Source: Lentisphaeria bacterium (GTDB lineage: Bacteria > Verrucomicrobiota > Lentisphaeria > Victivallales > GWF2-50-93). Taken from it: DNA of 6,333 nt. Positions 5,567 through 6,333 of this stretch are shown in pieces (within the stretch, counting starts at the first letter, position 1; each line of letters begins with the position of its first letter). Both the position numbers and the translations under genes were made by a program. The DNA lies in NCBI GenBank assembly GCA_020056205.1, contig JAGVIF010000364.1, positions 1 through 6,333 on the forward strand. The letters run 5' to 3'. The notes under the pieces were generated by a model. It did no database searches. It saw only the letters and a program-made list of their open reading frames with translations, and had not been told where the DNA came from.

Positions 5567-5814
5567 ATGGACTATGTAACTTACAAATTTCTCTCGGCTT
5601 TTTATCCTTTACGGGCTTATGGCTCCGTTATTCGCCTTTTTTTTGCTTGTTGGTTTGTAAAAATCGGAGGGGATGATGTATATTCCGCCGCCAATAATTT
5701 TTCGGACTGGATAAAACTTCCGCTTTTTTTCCGGTGTTTTTTCTGAGCGGCCTCTCGGATTTGGTCAGGCGCCTGTTGGAAACGTGTTTCTTGAGAAATG
5801 ACAAAACTGTTTAA
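5567..5814 (+). pseudogene. Small membrane-protein-like frame, interrupted by -1 shift at a T-run
   Basis: The frame from ATG 5567 runs for 59 residues to TGA at 5744-5746. A single -1 slip (or one extra T) at 5725-5731 joins it to the frame ending at TAA 5812-5814, giving 82 residues. The join replaces the tail after LPLFF with PVFFLSGLSDLVRRLLETCF, a plausible membrane or amphipathic helix. The first part has a hydrophobic stretch (VIRLFFACWFV, 21-31) and a polar segment with GGDDVYSAANN. The slipped frame overlaps the next gene by 17 nt. No ribosome binding site precedes ATG 5567, and a stop lies in frame 1 codon upstream (TGA 5561-5563). It may be a decayed gene, an assembly error, or a gene using frameshifting. 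No family is recognised. Confidence 0.4.
5725..5731 (+). promoter_or_regulatory. Candidate slippery heptamer T TTT TTC
   Basis: In the frame from 5567 the codons are CTT TTT TTC, so the bases T TTT TTC match the X XXY YYZ form of a -1 slippery site. After tandem slippage both tRNAs re-pair on TTT, and reading continues with CCG GTG TTT in the frame that stays open to 5814. The same seven-T tract (5724-5730) could also cause polymerase slippage or a sequencing indel. A perfect palindrome CAGGCGCCTG sits about 35 bases downstream, but I see no strong nearby stimulatory stem. Confidence 0.3.
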
Positions 5815-6333
5815 ATTTAAAATTTCACGATTGCTCGTCTTTTATCCGTTACTTCTGCCTGTCTGGAAAGAAACATATTTCAGGAGTGAAAACATTCAGG
5901 TTCAGAGAGTCGTTTTCGTATCGGACAAAGAGCTTGGGGAGCAGAAAAAATTCTTTTTGGCGTCGCCGGATCCTGTTCTCAGAACAAGGATAATCATGTC
6001 TCTTGAAAATTCGGGTAATCCGAACACGGGGCTCATCCTTGAGGAACTATTGTCAAAAGAAAAAGATGAGCAGACCATATCCGACATATTGAAAGTAATG
6101 AGCCTTGAAAAATTCCGGTGTTCGAGGACAGTTTTTTTAAAGGACAAGTTTAAATCGCAAATCCCGTCTTTGAGAGCCTACGCCGCCTGGCATTATATTG
6201 ACAATGCCGCAGCTCCGGACAGCATAATTGAAATGCTTGAGTCTGAAAAATCGGAGTTTGTGACGAGCGTCGCGTGGAAGAAACTGCTTGACAAAAAAAC
6301 GATATGCAGCGAGGACGCTCTTTCCTCCGCTTA
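5798..6333 (+). CDS. HEAT-repeat-like protein, 3' end outside the window
   Basis: The frame opens at ATG 5798 and stays open for 178 codons to the window edge, where the last two bases are TA. It could therefore stop there or continue. An in-frame TGA at 5792-5794 excludes an earlier start. After a hydrophobic N-terminal stretch (LLVFYPLLLPVW, 12-23), the product is rich in amphipathic helices with HEAT-like spacing: SPDPVLRTRIIMSLENSG (56-73) followed by a helix at 78-87, and IPSLRAYAAWHYID (122-135) followed by IIEMLESE. HEAT repeats form curved scaffolds for protein binding and carry no catalytic activity themselves. The start lies inside the preceding slipped frame and also forms ATGA with a stop in a third frame. 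No clear ribosome binding site is seen (TTGAGA at best), which points to coupled translation. Reality of the gene is likely; its partner is unknown. Confidence 0.75.
   Translation, partial: MTKLFKFKISRLLVFYPLLLPVWKETYFRSENIQVQRVVFVSDKELGEQKKFFLASPDPVLRTRIIMSLENSGNPNTGLILEELLSKEKDEQTISDILKVMSLEKFRCSRTVFLKDKFKSQIPSLRAYAAWHYIDNAAAPDSIIEMLESEKSEFVTSVAWKKLLDKKTICSEDALSSA

Overview
The window looks like chromosome from an uncultivated diderm bacterium of moderate GC content. It has a repeat-strewn intergenic region, a tightly overlapping operon for a secreted carbohydrate-binding-type protein and two membrane proteins, and the start of a second gene group. The style (CBM6-like modules followed by concanavalin-like beta-sandwiches, a GT39-type membrane glycosyltransferase, HEAT repeats, degenerate 9-bp intergenic arrays) recalls Planctomycetes, Lentisphaerae, Omnitrophota and similar environmental phyla. 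That is an impression, because no marker gene is present. The standard code with TGA as stop fits all genes.

Bases 1-680 hold no convincing gene. They are a mosaic of short degenerate tandem arrays (periods 8, 9 and 7 head to tail at 23-135, then further period-9 arrays at 217-243 and 557-592) and small palindromic elements. These include a 289-bp segment (142-430) bounded by perfect 15-bp inverted repeats, an inverted pair of GTAGTAG-type hairpins (273-336), a 7-bp-stem hairpin (406-421) and a nested hairpin (486-548). The core of that nested hairpin recurs almost exactly at 5512-5534. A leader hairpin (620-646) flanked by 8-bp direct repeats precedes the first gene.

Bases 681-5499 form a three-gene operon with 16-nt and 4-nt overlaps. 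First is a 998-residue exported protein with an N-terminal CBM6/CBM35-like module and about four LamG/DUF1080-like beta-sandwich modules. Second is a 141-residue membrane-anchored protein with an extracytoplasmic domain. Third is a 471-residue polytopic protein resembling GT-C (GT39-like) glycosyltransferases. A plausible reading is that the membrane enzyme and its small partner glycosylate or assemble a surface polymer, and the large secreted protein binds carbohydrate outside the membrane. This is inference from context; no reaction can be read from the sequence.

Bases 5500-6333 start with the second copy of the hairpin repeat. Next comes a short membrane-protein-like reading frame (5567-5814) that is complete only if the ribosome, RNA polymerase or assembly slips at a TTTTTTC run. 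Last is a HEAT-repeat-like gene (from 5798) that is still open at the window end. The slipped frame overlaps the HEAT gene by 17 nt, much like the 16-nt overlap in the upstream operon, which is the main argument that the slipped frame is or was a real gene.
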